Program-made: the position numbers and the translations under genes | Assembly (NCBI GenBank): GCA_948469315.1 | Contig: CAOKLQ010000007.1 | Span: 32,477-96,476 of the forward strand | Source: an uncultured Clostridium sp. | Lineage (GTDB): Bacteria; Bacillota; Clostridia; TANB77; CAG-508 | Reading direction: 5' to 3' | Length of the DNA stretch: 64,000 nt | The notes under the pieces: generated by a model | Databases searched by the model: none | What the model was told of the DNA's origin: nothing | The model's input: the letters and a program-made list of their open reading frames with translations, nothing else | Shown here: piece by piece, positions 47,905 through 56,724 of the stretch | Layout of the letters: every line of letters begins with the position of its first letter | Numbering within the stretch: position 1 is the first letter of the stretch

Positions 47905-49442
47905 TGAAACAAATAAAAGATAAGAAAAAAATAACTCAAAACATATTTTTATACTTAGTATTATTAATAAGTATTAGTAGTATTATATTACCAAGATACA
48001 TAGGAGATTTAGATGAAATATGGAATTACAATTTTGCAAATTGTATATCAAAAGGATTAATTCCATATAAAGATTTTAATATAGTAATAACACCATTTTT
48101 GCCAATATTAGAAGGAATTATATTAAAAATATTACCAAATGAATTAATAATAATTAGAATACTTGCAATAATATTATCTTCTAGCATTTTATTTTTAATA
48201 TATATAGTATTAGAAAACTTAAAAATAAACAAAAATGTAAGCATACTTACAACAGCTATAATAGCATATTTATTAAAAAATTATTTTTGTATAGATTATA
48301 ATTTTTTCGTATTATTTTTAACCTTATTAATAATATACATAGAAATTAAAAATACAAACAAAAAACAACAAATAAAATATAATCTTTTAATAGGAATTCT
48401 AGTAGGCCTATGTATAACAACAAAACAAACAACAGGAATATTAATTGCTATATCAACCATAGCATATGAAATAATATTTTTAATACATAACAAGAAAATG
48501 TCAAATGATGTAGGGCTTAGGTTCCACCTAGGCCCAAACCAACCAAAACATACAAATCAACATATGTTAAACATAATAACAAAAATAATAGGAATAACAA
48601 TACCAATTACAATATTATTAATTTATTTAATATTAAATCATGCATTATATGACTTTTTTGATTATTGCATATTAGGAATAAAAACATTTAATAATAAAGT
48701 AAGTTATATAAATTTAATAAAAAGTAATCAAATAGCAATTAAAATATTATCAATATTAGTTCCACTATCATGGCTAGCAATTACTATAACATCATTAATA
48801 AAAAAAGACAAAAAATTATTTATAATACTTACCTTAAGCATAGCAGAATTTGTAGTAACATTTCCTATATCAGATAATATACACTTTTTAATAGGTTCAA
48901 TTCCATCTTTAATAGGAATTACATATTTATTAAATATATTAAAAGAAAAAATAAATAAAAATATAAAATTATTTTTTAAATTCTTTTTTGAATATTTAGC
49001 TAAAATTACTGTAATAGCAATACTTATATGGGGACTATATAAAAATTATAACTATATAACAAATAACAACACCTATTCCACTTTGCAACATTTTAAAAAT
49101 ATTCAAATATCAAAAGAATTACAAAATACAATAAAAACAGTAAATGAATATATAAATAAAAATAATAAAAAAGTATACATATTAGATTCAGATGCAGCAT
49201 TATATATGATACCAATAAATAGATATAATAAAAATTTCGATATGTTTAATAAAGGAAATTTAGGTGCAAGAGGAGAAAAAGGACAAATAGAAGATATACA
49301 AAAATTAGATAATGTAGAAATACTAATAAGAAAAGAAGGTTTAAGTTTAAATTGGCAATCGCCTATAAAAGTAAGAAATTATATAACACAAAATTTAGAA
49401 AAAATAGGAGAAATAGAAATATTTGATATATACAAAAAATAG
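47904..49442 (+). CDS. GT39/PMT-like polytopic glycosyltransferase
   Basis: A 512-residue membrane protein with about ten transmembrane segments. The first external loop carries GDLDEIWNYNFANCI and GLIPYKDF, the acidic and aromatic pattern of GT-C transferases of the ArnT/PMT type that use lipid-phosphate sugars. Around residues 202-214 the frame runs through a GTAGGG-type palindrome, encoding DVGLRFHLGPNQ between two hydrophobic segments. It starts on the overlapping TAATG of ruvB. Acceptor and donor are unknown. Confidence 0.78.
   Translation: MKQIKDKKKITQNIFLYLVLLISISSIILPRYIGDLDEIWNYNFANCISKGLIPYKDFNIVITPFLPILEGIILKILPNELIIIRILAIILSSSILFLIYIVLENLKINKNVSILTTAIIAYLLKNYFCIDYNFFVLFLTLLIIYIEIKNTNKKQQIKYNLLIGILVGLCITTKQTTGILIAISTIAYEIIFLIHNKKMSNDVGLRFHLGPNQPKHTNQHMLNIITKIIGITIPITILLIYLILNHALYDFFDYCILGIKTFNNKVSYINLIKSNQIAIKILSILVPLSWLAITITSLIKKDKKLFIILTLSIAEFVVTFPISDNIHFLIGSIPSLIGITYLLNILKEKINKNIKLFFKFFFEYLAKITVIAILIWGLYKNYNYITNNNTYSTLQHFKNIQISKELQNTIKTVNEYINKNNKKVYILDSDAALYMIPINRYNKNFDMFNKGNLGARGEKGQIEDIQKLDNVEILIRKEGLSLNWQSPIKVRNYITQNLEKIGEIEIFDIYKK
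48507..48540 (+). repeat. GTAGGG-type palindromic repeat, copy 5, inside a CDS
   Basis: GATGTAGGGCTTAGGTTCC facing CCTAGGCCC, in frame within the GT39-like gene. The arms GGGCTTAGG and CCTAGGCCC pair with one mismatch. Like copy 3 it is GC-rich relative to its surroundings. Confidence 0.75.
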
Positions 49443-49451
49443 GAGGAAAAA

Positions 49452-50012
49452 ATGAAACTTTTAATGCATACATGCTGTGCACCATGTAGTGTATATTGTA
49501 TAGATTCTTTAAAAGAAGAAGCAATTAAGCCAACTATATATTGGTATAATCCAAACATACATCCATATATGGAATACAAAGCTAGAAGAGATTGTTTAAA
49601 AGAATATACAAAAAGTATAAATGTAGAGGTTATATTTGAAGAAGAATATGGATTAGATGAATTTTGCAAAAATGTAATAAACGATTTAGAAAATAGATGT
49701 AAAGACTACTGCTACAAAGTACGCTTAGAGCAAACTGCAAAATATGCAAAAGAAAATGGATATGATGCAATAACTACAACACTTTTAGTTAGTCCATATC
49801 AACAACATGAAATATTAAAACAACAAGGAGAAGAAATAGCTAAAAAATATGGACTAAAATTTTTATATAGAGATTTTAGAGTAGGATTTAGAGATGGACA
49901 AAAAAAAGCAAGAGAGCTTGGATTATATATGCAAAAATATTGTGGGTGTGTGTTTTCAGAGGAAGAAAGATATACTAAACAGATAGAAAAAGATAAAGTA
50001 AATATAAAATAA
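49452..50012 (+). CDS. queH: Epoxyqueuosine reductase QueH
   Basis: A 186-residue enzyme of the QueH (formerly DUF208) family that reduces epoxyqueuosine to queuosine in tRNA. It has HTCCAPCS at residues 6-13, YNPNIHPYMEY, RCKDYCYKVRL, TTTLLVSPYQQHE and a late YCGCVFS, giving the expected Cys set for metal clusters. It completes the step after QueA (8.1 kb). Its last 39 coding bases are repeated at 52.17 kb. TAGGAGG precedes the ATG. Confidence 0.94.
   Translation: MKLLMHTCCAPCSVYCIDSLKEEAIKPTIYWYNPNIHPYMEYKARRDCLKEYTKSINVEVIFEEEYGLDEFCKNVINDLENRCKDYCYKVRLEQTAKYAKENGYDAITTTLLVSPYQQHEILKQQGEEIAKKYGLKFLYRDFRVGFRDGQKKARELGLYMQKYCGCVFSEEERYTKQIEKDKVNIK
49955..49993 (+). repeat. Left direct repeat (queH tail) flanking a small island
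   Basis: The 39 bases beginning TTCAGAGGAAGAAAG near the end of queH recur at 52171-52209 with about four mismatches. The two copies bracket the alpha/beta hydrolase and RhuM genes. Confidence 0.75.
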
Positions 50013-50028
50013 AAAGGAAATAAAGTTT

Positions 50029-50892
50029 ATGAATATTGAATTTATTAATAACGTTTATACAAGTGATGGTTTAAAATTACCAATGGTTCATTTTGAAAGT
50101 GAAAATAAAGATATATGTGTTATTTGTATTCATGGTATGTGCGGAACAATAATAGATAATTATTTTGCAAGTATGTGGGGAAATATATTAGCTAATAATA
50201 ATATCGGTTTTATCTATGAACATAATAGAGGACATTCCATTGAAAATGATATAGTTATGAAAGATGGTTCTTGCAAAAGATATGGATGTATGTATGAAAT
50301 ATTTGAAGATTGTATTTATGATATAGATTTAGCAATAAAAACAGCAAAAGATAAAGGTTATAAAAGAATTATTTTATTAGGGCATAGTTATGGTTGTAAT
50401 AAAGTAATTTACTATTATTATAAAAAAAGGCCCAATATTTTAGGAATAATATTTGCAAGTGCTCCTGATATGGCAGGATCTCATCTTGCTATACAAGAAG
50501 ATGAATATAAACAATTACTTAAAGAAGCAAAACAAAATATAGATAATAATAAGCCAACAAAATTACTTAATAAAATGATTGAAGATTATATGTATATGAG
50601 TTCACAAACTTATTATAACTGGTATAACGAAAATTCAGAATTAAATAATTTGCCAGTTATTTCTAATCCAGAACATTGGGAACAATTTGAGACAATTAAT
50701 GTTCCAGTTTTAACCTTCTCAGGTTCAAAAGAAGAAGAATATTATTTGAAACTAGATTTATTAAAGAAAAAGGCTATAAATTGTAAAGACTTTGAGTACA
50801 AAATAATAGATAATACAGGTCATACTTATAAAAACAAAGAAAATGAAATTGGAAACTTAATACTTGATTGGATTAAAAATAAATTTAATTAG
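50029..50892 (+). CDS. Alpha/beta hydrolase
   Basis: A 287-residue soluble hydrolase with an oxyanion-loop pattern VICIHGMCG, the nucleophile elbow GHSYG near residue 122, and a late TGHTYKN supplying the catalytic His. The substrate is unknown; the sequence resembles sugar- or lipid-esterase-like members. It lies between the two copies of the queH tail and may be part of a small acquired segment. AAAGGAAAT precedes the ATG. Confidence 0.82.
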   Translation: MNIEFINNVYTSDGLKLPMVHFESENKDICVICIHGMCGTIIDNYFASMWGNILANNNIGFIYEHNRGHSIENDIVMKDGSCKRYGCMYEIFEDCIYDIDLAIKTAKDKGYKRIILLGHSYGCNKVIYYYYKKRPNILGIIFASAPDMAGSHLAIQEDEYKQLLKEAKQNIDNNKPTKLLNKMIEDYMYMSSQTYYNWYNENSELNNLPVISNPEHWEQFETINVPVLTFSGSKEEEYYLKLDLLKKKAINCKDFEYKIIDNTGHTYKNKENEIGNLILDWIKNKFN

Positions 50893-50926
50893 TAAAATAA
50901 AAAAAGGATGTAAAGAAGGTGGTTAT

Positions 50927-51986
50927 ATGCCCAAAAAGAAAAATGAAATTACTATTCGTTCAAGTGCAGCTGAATATTTAACGTATATAGCAGCTATTGG
51001 AGATAATCCAGAAGCAATAGAAGTTAGATATGAAGATGAAAATATATGGCTTACTCAAAAAATGTTAGCAACGGTTTATGGAGTAAATGTATCAACAATA
51101 AATGAACATATATCAAATGTATATAAAGATAATGAATTAGAAAAAGATTCAACTATTAGGAATTTCCTAATAGTTCAAAAAGAAGGCAATAGAGAAGTTT
51201 CACGAAATATTGCACATTATAATCTTGAAATGATAATTGCAATTGGTTTTAAAGTAGATAATGAAAGAGCAGTACAATTTAGAAAATGGGCAAATCAAAT
51301 AGTAAAAGATTATACAATAAAAGGTTGGGTGATGGATGATGAACGTTTAAAAAGTGGTGGCTCAATTTTAACAGAAAAATATTTTGAAGAACAATTAGAA
51401 CGCATTAGAGAAATAAGAATGTCAGAGCGAAAATTTTATCAAAAGATTACTGACATATACGCAACTTCAATAGATTATGATAAAACTGCAAAAGCAACAA
51501 TTAGGTTTTTTACAGCTGTTCAAAACAAACTTCATTATGCAGTATCACGGAAATACTGCTGCAGAAATTATTTATAATAGAGCAGATCATAAAAAAGAAA
51601 ACATGGGATTAACTTTGTGGGAAGGAGCACCTAATAGTAAAATACATAAATATGATGTAGTTATTGCAAAAAATTATCTATCAGAAACAGAAATAGGACA
51701 ATTGGAAAGAATGGTATCAGCATATTTAGATTTAGCAGAAATGCAAGCAATGAGACATATTCCAATGACAATGGCAGATTGGGAAGAAAGATTAAATGGA
51801 TTTTTAAAATTATGGGATCGCGAAGTATTAAAGGATAATGGAAAAATATCAGCGGAAATGGCAAAACTTCATGCAGAAACAGAATTTGAAAAATATAGAA
51901 TTATACAAGACCAAATTTATATATCAGATTTTGATGAGCTTTTATTAAACACAAAAAATATAGATAAGAAAGATTACAAAAAATAA
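50927..51986 (+). CDS. RhuM-family (virulence RhuM-like) protein, +1 shift at CGG
   Basis: A protein of about 352 residues. Its N-terminal half resembles the RhuM family (IWLTQKMLATVYGVNVSTI, a Fic/KilA-associated helix-turn-helix style region, then YNLEMIIAIGFKV and AVQFRKWANQIV). Codon 208 is CGG (51548-51550). Skipping C51548 gives HYAVSGNTAAEIIYNRAD, the conserved family sequence, and continues to the end at 51986. AGAAGGTGG precedes the ATG at 50927; upstream in-frame starts lie inside the preceding gene. Function is unestablished; such genes move between genomes. Confidence 0.88.
51548..51551 (+). other. Recoding site 6 (CGGA) in the RhuM gene
   Basis: In-frame CGG after TCA (Ser207). 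A +1 shift reads GGA as the Gly of the conserved SGNTAAEII. Without it the frame reaches TAA after ten codons. Confidence 0.86.
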
Positions 51987-52170
51987 GGAGGGTATAATTA
52001 ATAACCACAAAAACCTAAAAATGCAGTAATATAAAGTGTTTTACTAATTTTTGAATACCCCCTAAAAATAAAGACATTATAAAGGAAAAATTACTTATAA
52101 ATATTGAAATTTAGGCTATTTTAAGAAGTAATGACAGGGTACACAACTTTTATCAGTTAAATAGGAAAGC

Positions 52171-52246
52171 TTCAGAAGAAGAAAGATATACTAAACAAAT
52201 AAAAACAGACAGAGCAAATACAAAAATATATAAGGAGAATTAAAAA
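52171..52246 (+). pseudogene. queH 3' remnant (right direct repeat)
   Basis: TTCAGAAGAAGAAAGATAT onwards can be read as SEEERYTKQIKTDRANTK, nearly the QueH C-terminus, with no upstream gene attached. The bases match 49955-49993 with about four differences. The remnant supplies the AAGGAG ribosome site of the acetyltransferase gene that follows. The preceding stretch (51987-52170) shows no gene that I can support. Confidence 0.72.
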
Positions 52247-52708
52247 ATGGAATTAATATATAAAAAAGCAGATGTAAATGATGTGGATACTTTAGTAGAT
52301 TTAAAGATTAAACAAATGTTATTTTTTTATAATAGAGATGGATTAATAATGAAAGATGAAAATGAAGAAAGAGAGAAGATTAAAAAAGTATTGTTGAAAA
52401 AATTAAATAAAACAATGTACTTTTTTATAGCCAAAGATGAACACAACAAAAGAACTATTGCTTGTAATGGAGTAATTATTCATCAAATGTTACCAGATAC
52501 AAAGGCATATATAACAAGTGTATATACAGAAGAAGATTATAGAAAAAATGGAATTCAAAATATATTAATGAAAATGGTTTTAGATTTTCTTAATGATATT
52601 AATTGTAAAAAAATAGAACTTGATGCCTCTAATCCTTCAGCAATAAAGTTATATAAAAAATTTGGTTTTATAAAAAATGATATAAAATATATTTTGATTA
52701 ATTTGTAA
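52247..52708 (+). CDS. GNAT-family N-acetyltransferase
   Basis: A 153-residue acetyltransferase. The acetyl-CoA loop is in YTEEDYRKNGIQNILM (the R/Q-x2-G-x-G/A region, here RKNGIQ), preceded by strand AYITSVY and followed by LDASNPSAIKLYKKFGF. The acceptor substrate is unknown. AAGGAGAAT in the queH remnant precedes its ATG, so it may once have followed queH directly. Confidence 0.87.
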   Translation: MELIYKKADVNDVDTLVDLKIKQMLFFYNRDGLIMKDENEEREKIKKVLLKKLNKTMYFFIAKDEHNKRTIACNGVIIHQMLPDTKAYITSVYTEEDYRKNGIQNILMKMVLDFLNDINCKKIELDASNPSAIKLYKKFGFIKNDIKYILINL

Positions 52709-52776
52709 GATAAAGTGGAGAATAAGAGTAAAAAGAAGATATAATAATGGATTTGAATTTTTAGATATATTGATAA

Positions 52777-52809
52777 AATAAGGATTTTAATATAAATTCT
52801 TATTTTTTT
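52777..52809 (+). terminator. Terminator after the GNAT gene
   Basis: AATAAGGATTT pairs with AAATTCTTATT, with one mismatch, followed by a T run. Confidence 0.7.
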
Positions 52810-52883
52810 GTTTAAATATAGTAAAACTTATATATATGTGATATATTTAAATGTAAGAATATATATAAATGTAGGTGAAAAAA

Positions 52884-54506
52884 TTGCAAAAAGTAATAAT
52901 AATAGGTGCAGGACCAGCTGGTATTACAGCAGCATATGAATTATTAAAAGATAATAAAAATGAATATGATGTAACAATCTTAGAAGAAACGAATGAAATA
53001 GGTGGAATCTCAAGGACTGTTAAATATAATGGAAATAGAATGGATATTGGAGGACATAGATTTTTCTCAAAAGATGAAAGAGTAATGAATCTATGGCAAG
53101 AAATAATGCCACTTCAAGGTACAAATTCTTTCGATGATGAGAAATTACAAATCCAAAAGCCATTACAAATAGATGGGCCAAATCCAGAAAAAGAAGATGA
53201 AGTTATGCTTATAAGAAATAGGGTATCAAGAATATACTATCTAAAAAAATTCTTTGATTATCCTATAAGTATAAAATTAGAAACTTTCAAAAATATGGGA
53301 TTACTAAATACATTAAAAGCAGGATTTAGCTATTTGAAATCAGTAATAATAAAAAGAAAAGAAGATTCATTAGAAGATTTTTATATAAATAGATTTGGAA
53401 AAGTATTATATACTATGTTTTTTGAAAAATATACTGAGAAAGTATGGGGAAGACATCCAAGAGAAATTTCAGCAGATTGGGGAGCTCAAAGAGCAAAAGG
53501 ACTATCTATTACAGAAATAATAAAAGACATGTTTGCAAAAATATTTAAAAAGAAAAACAACCAAAATGCTGAGGTTTCACTAATAGAACAATTTTGGTAT
53601 CCAAAATATGGACCAGGTCAGCTTTGGGAGACTTTAGCCAATAAAACAGAGCAATTAGGAGCAAAAATACTAAAAGGTTATAATGTAACAAACATTAATA
53701 TAAAGAATGGAAAAATAGAATCAGTTACATGTAATGTAAATGGACAAAAGCAAACCATTCAAGCAGACATATTTATATCATCAATGCCATTAAAAGATCT
53801 AATTCTAGCAATGAACTATGTAGAGATGACGACCTTAGAAGACTCACAAAATGCAAATGAACAAATGACAAACAATCAACCAAATAAAAGCCAAATACAA
53901 AAAATCAAACAAGTTGCATCAGGCCTACCATACAGAGATTTTATAACAGTAGGATTATACATAAACAAATTAAAATTAAAAAACAAAACCAAAATAAAAA
54001 CACTAGGAAATATAGTACCAGATAATTGGATATATATACAAGAGCCAGATGTAAAAATAGGAAGAATACAAATTTTTAATAACTGGTCACCATATCTAGT
54101 AAAAGATGCGCCAAATAAAGTATGGATAGGTTTAGAATACTTTTGTAATGAAAATGATGAATACTGGAATATGGAAGAAATAGAATTTACAAAATTTGCA
54201 ATTTCTGAATTAGAAAAAATCAATATAATAGAAAGCAAAGATGTATTAGATACACATGTAGAAAAAGTAAAAAAAGCATATCCAGCATATTTTGATACAT
54301 ATAGTAAAATAGATGAAATAATACAATATCTAAATAAATTTGAAAACCTATATTGTATAGGAAGAAATGGACAGCATAGATATAACAATATGGATCATTC
54401 AATGTTAACAGCAATAGAAGCAGCAAACAACATAAAAAATAATATAAAAGATAAGTCAAATATTTGGAATGTTAATGTCCAAAAAGAATATCATGAAAAG
54501 AAATAA
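52884..54506 (+). CDS. FAD-dependent amine oxidase-like oxidoreductase
   Basis: A 540-residue flavoprotein with an N-terminal Rossmann site ([15 protein letters not shown]), [21 protein letters not shown] and a C-terminal FAD contact ([18 protein letters not shown]). It belongs to the NAD(P)/FAD amine oxidase and UDP-galactopyranose mutase-like group often found in polysaccharide loci. GGTGAAAA fits the TTG at 52884 as start; a GTG at 52875 is in frame. A role in modifying a nucleotide sugar or lipid-linked sugar is possible but not shown. Confidence 0.83.
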   Translation: MQKVIIIGAGPAGITAAYELLKDNKNEYDVTILEETNEIGGISRTVKYNGNRMDIGGHRFFSKDERVMNLWQEIMPLQGTNSFDDEKLQIQKPLQIDGPNPEKEDEVMLIRNRVSRIYYLKKFFDYPISIKLETFKNMGLLNTLKAGFSYLKSVIIKRKEDSLEDFYINRFGKVLYTMFFEKYTEKVWGRHPREISADWGAQRAKGLSITEIIKDMFAKIFKKKNNQNAEVSLIEQFWYPKYGPGQLWETLANKTEQLGAKILKGYNVTNINIKNGKIESVTCNVNGQKQTIQADIFISSMPLKDLILAMNYVEMTTLEDSQNANEQMTNNQPNKSQIQKIKQVASGLPYRDFITVGLYINKLKLKNKTKIKTLGNIVPDNWIYIQEPDVKIGRIQIFNNWSPYLVKDAPNKVWIGLEYFCNENDEYWNMEEIEFTKFAISELEKINIIESKDVLDTHVEKVKKAYPAYFDTYSKIDEIIQYLNKFENLYCIGRNGQHRYNNMDHSMLTAIEAANNIKNNIKDKSNIWNVNVQKEYHEKK

Positions 54507-54560
54507 TAATATATATAATTAGATATATTATTAAATGAATAGTACATTTAGGGGGAAATA

Positions 54561-55964
54561 ATGCAAAAAAATAATATATTAGATTATGAACAAGTAGAAA
54601 GTATTTTACAAAAGATAAACCAAAATGGAATTATAAAACAAATAGAAGATATAGGAAGAACAAAATATGGATTACCTATAAAACATTATGTTGCAGGAAG
54701 TGGAAAGCAAGATATAGTTATAACAGGAGCAACACATGGTTCAGAAATAATATCAACAGATTTTGTTATAAAAGTAATGCAAAAAATAAGTTATGAAACT
54801 AATAATTGGAAAAGTATTTTAAAAAATTTTAGAATACACTTTATTCCAGTATTAAATCCAGAAGGATATTTAATTGTAACATCTGCAATAAGAAAATTAA
54901 TTCCTAGAGATATGAAGCAAGATGAAGCAGAAAAAATTTGTAAGCAATATTATTTACAATACAGACAAGATGATATTAGTCAAATGGAAACAAAAGAAGG
55001 AAAAAAAGTAAAAAGACATCAAGAAATGTTTGAGGGAATTGATTATACATGTATTCCAAAAGAATATGAAGGAATTAGAAATTCTGTAAAAACAATATTT
55101 GAAAAATATACAGATTTGCCTAAATGGTGCTTACATATATGGAGTGCAAATGCAAGCGGAATAGATATACAAGCAAATTCTATATATAATCCTAAAATTA
55201 AAAATATTTTACAAAATGAAACATTATATATGAAAACATTAAGACATAATAATATAGATATATCACATCCAGGACCAATAAATTGTCCATTTGATAAAGA
55301 AAGGGGCTTTGAAATTCAAAAAGAAACTAAAGCAATTTCAGATTTGCTACAAGATTTAGACAAACAAGGAAAATTGTTTGCGTATTTAAATTATCATGCA
55401 ACAGGAGGTCTAGTATTTCAAAGACCAGCAATAGTACCAGAAAATATACAAATTTTTGATGATGAAATACTAAAAAAAGAAATAACAAATTATATGTTTG
55501 CAAAAGCATATTCAGATAAGACCTATAAAAATACAGGAATAGATGAAGATGAAATAGATAAAAGGCAAAAAACTAAATACATAATAAAAACTCAAAAGTC
55601 ACCAGCAACATCAAGTAATGATATATTTAGAATAATGTATCCAAAAGATATGCTAATAGAATTATCTGGAATGGGAGGAAACCCAATAGGTCCATATGGA
55701 GATATTAAAGGAAATTATACAAATGCAATGGAATCTAATTTAAGTGCTGTAAATTATATTTTAACAGTAGCTAATATAGCACAAATAATATCAGAGGAAA
55801 GTTATAATGTAATAAAAAAACTACAAAACAATCAAGACTATGATAAATTAGTGCAAGTGCAAGATATAATATATAAAGAATTTTCAGAAAAAGTACAACA
55901 ATTAGAAAAAATACATAAATGCAATGAAAGGGAAGATAGCCAAGGATATGATAGAGACGAATAA
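54561..55964 (+). CDS. M14-family zinc carboxypeptidase
   Basis: A 467-residue peptidase without an obvious signal peptide. Zinc ligands are in GATHGSE (His-x2-Glu) and NYHATG, with LNPEGY and the catalytic Glu in LIELSG. Likely substrates are peptidoglycan-derived peptides, in line with the L,D-transpeptidase gene that overlaps its end. AGGGGGAAA precedes the ATG. Confidence 0.85.
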   Translation: MQKNNILDYEQVESILQKINQNGIIKQIEDIGRTKYGLPIKHYVAGSGKQDIVITGATHGSEIISTDFVIKVMQKISYETNNWKSILKNFRIHFIPVLNPEGYLIVTSAIRKLIPRDMKQDEAEKICKQYYLQYRQDDISQMETKEGKKVKRHQEMFEGIDYTCIPKEYEGIRNSVKTIFEKYTDLPKWCLHIWSANASGIDIQANSIYNPKIKNILQNETLYMKTLRHNNIDISHPGPINCPFDKERGFEIQKETKAISDLLQDLDKQGKLFAYLNYHATGGLVFQRPAIVPENIQIFDDEILKKEITNYMFAKAYSDKTYKNTGIDEDEIDKRQKTKYIIKTQKSPATSSNDIFRIMYPKDMLIELSGMGGNPIGPYGDIKGNYTNAMESNLSAVNYILTVANIAQIISEESYNVIKKLQNNQDYDKLVQVQDIIYKEFSEKVQQLEKIHKCNEREDSQGYDRDE

Positions 55965-56482
55965 CAAAATAAAAGTTATTATTGAAGATAATAATGATGC
56001 AATATTAGAATTTCCCAAATGCAATATCAAAACAAAAGCATATATAGGAAAAAATGGAGCAACACCAAAAAAGCAAGAAGGCGATGGGAAAACGCCTATA
56101 GGAGAATTTGAATTAGGAATTGCAATGGGAATGCATAACAACCAAGAAATTTTAAATAAAAAAATAGAGTATAAACAAATTACTAATAATATGTATTGGG
56201 TAGATGACTCAAAATCTAAATATTATAATAAATTAGTAGACATATCACAAACAAAAAAAGATTGGGAAAGTAGCGAATACTTAATAGATTACCCTTTACA
56301 ATACGAATATTTAGTAGAAATTAAGACAAATCCAAAAAACGAACCTAAAAAACGGAAGTGCAATATTTTTACACTGTACAAATAATAATGCAACTGAGGG
56401 GTGTGTAGCAATAGATAGGTGTATTATGAAACAAATAATAGAAAACATAGACCAAAATACTAAAATAGAAATAGGTTATTAA
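55924..56482 (+). CDS. L,D-transpeptidase (YkuD-like), +1 shift at CGG
   Basis: A protein of about 185 residues after the shift, in the YkuD family that forms 3-3 peptidoglycan crosslinks or attaches proteins. The first part has KAYIGKNGATPKKQEGDGKT and PIGEFELG. Codon 144 from this start is CGG (56353-56355). Skipping C56353 gives KKGSAIFLHCTNNNATEGC, which carries the catalytic His and Cys, and ends at TAA 56480-56482. Unshifted product lacks both catalytic residues. The start is uncertain: ATG at 55924 or 55948, both inside the M14 gene. No signal peptide is evident. Confidence 0.86.
56353..56356 (+). other. Recoding site 7 (CGGA) in the L,D-transpeptidase gene
   Basis: In-frame CGG after AAA. 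A +1 shift reads GGA as the Gly of the conserved GSAIFLH. The catalytic His and Cys are encoded only after this point. Confidence 0.86.
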
Positions 56483-56498
56483 ATATTAATTAATATTA

Positions 56499-56674
56499 CA
56501 AAATAATAATGAATTTTTTCAAAATTTATCGTTCAAGCTAATCTCATAAGAAATTGTAATTGAATTTTAGGGCACCCTTTCAAAGCAAGTTTGAACATTT
56601 TCCCTAAAATATCTGCAACAATTTCTAATTCGATTACTCTCAATCAAAATTTTTCAAAAATTATTATTATTTTG
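56499..56674. repeat. Long imperfect inverted repeat, element D
   Basis: Arms of about 28 bases (starting CAAAATAATAATGAATTT at 56499 and ending ATTATTATTATTTTG at 56674) enclose nested pairs AGAAATTGT/ACAATTTCT, ATTTTAGGG/CCCTAAAAT and TTCAAA/TTTGAA. The whole gap between the transpeptidase and GT39-like genes can fold into one long hairpin. It could be a MITE-like element, an RNA or a terminator; no gene is seen. Confidence 0.5.
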
Positions 56675-56724
56675 TTTATAGATAATAATCAATTTCAAAC
56701 AATAAAAATTCAGGAGAAATGCAA

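Noticed and set aside
49955..52246. Complete insertion sequence or prophage in the queH-flanked island
   Set aside because: No transposase, integrase or phage structural gene is present, and there are no terminal inverted repeats.
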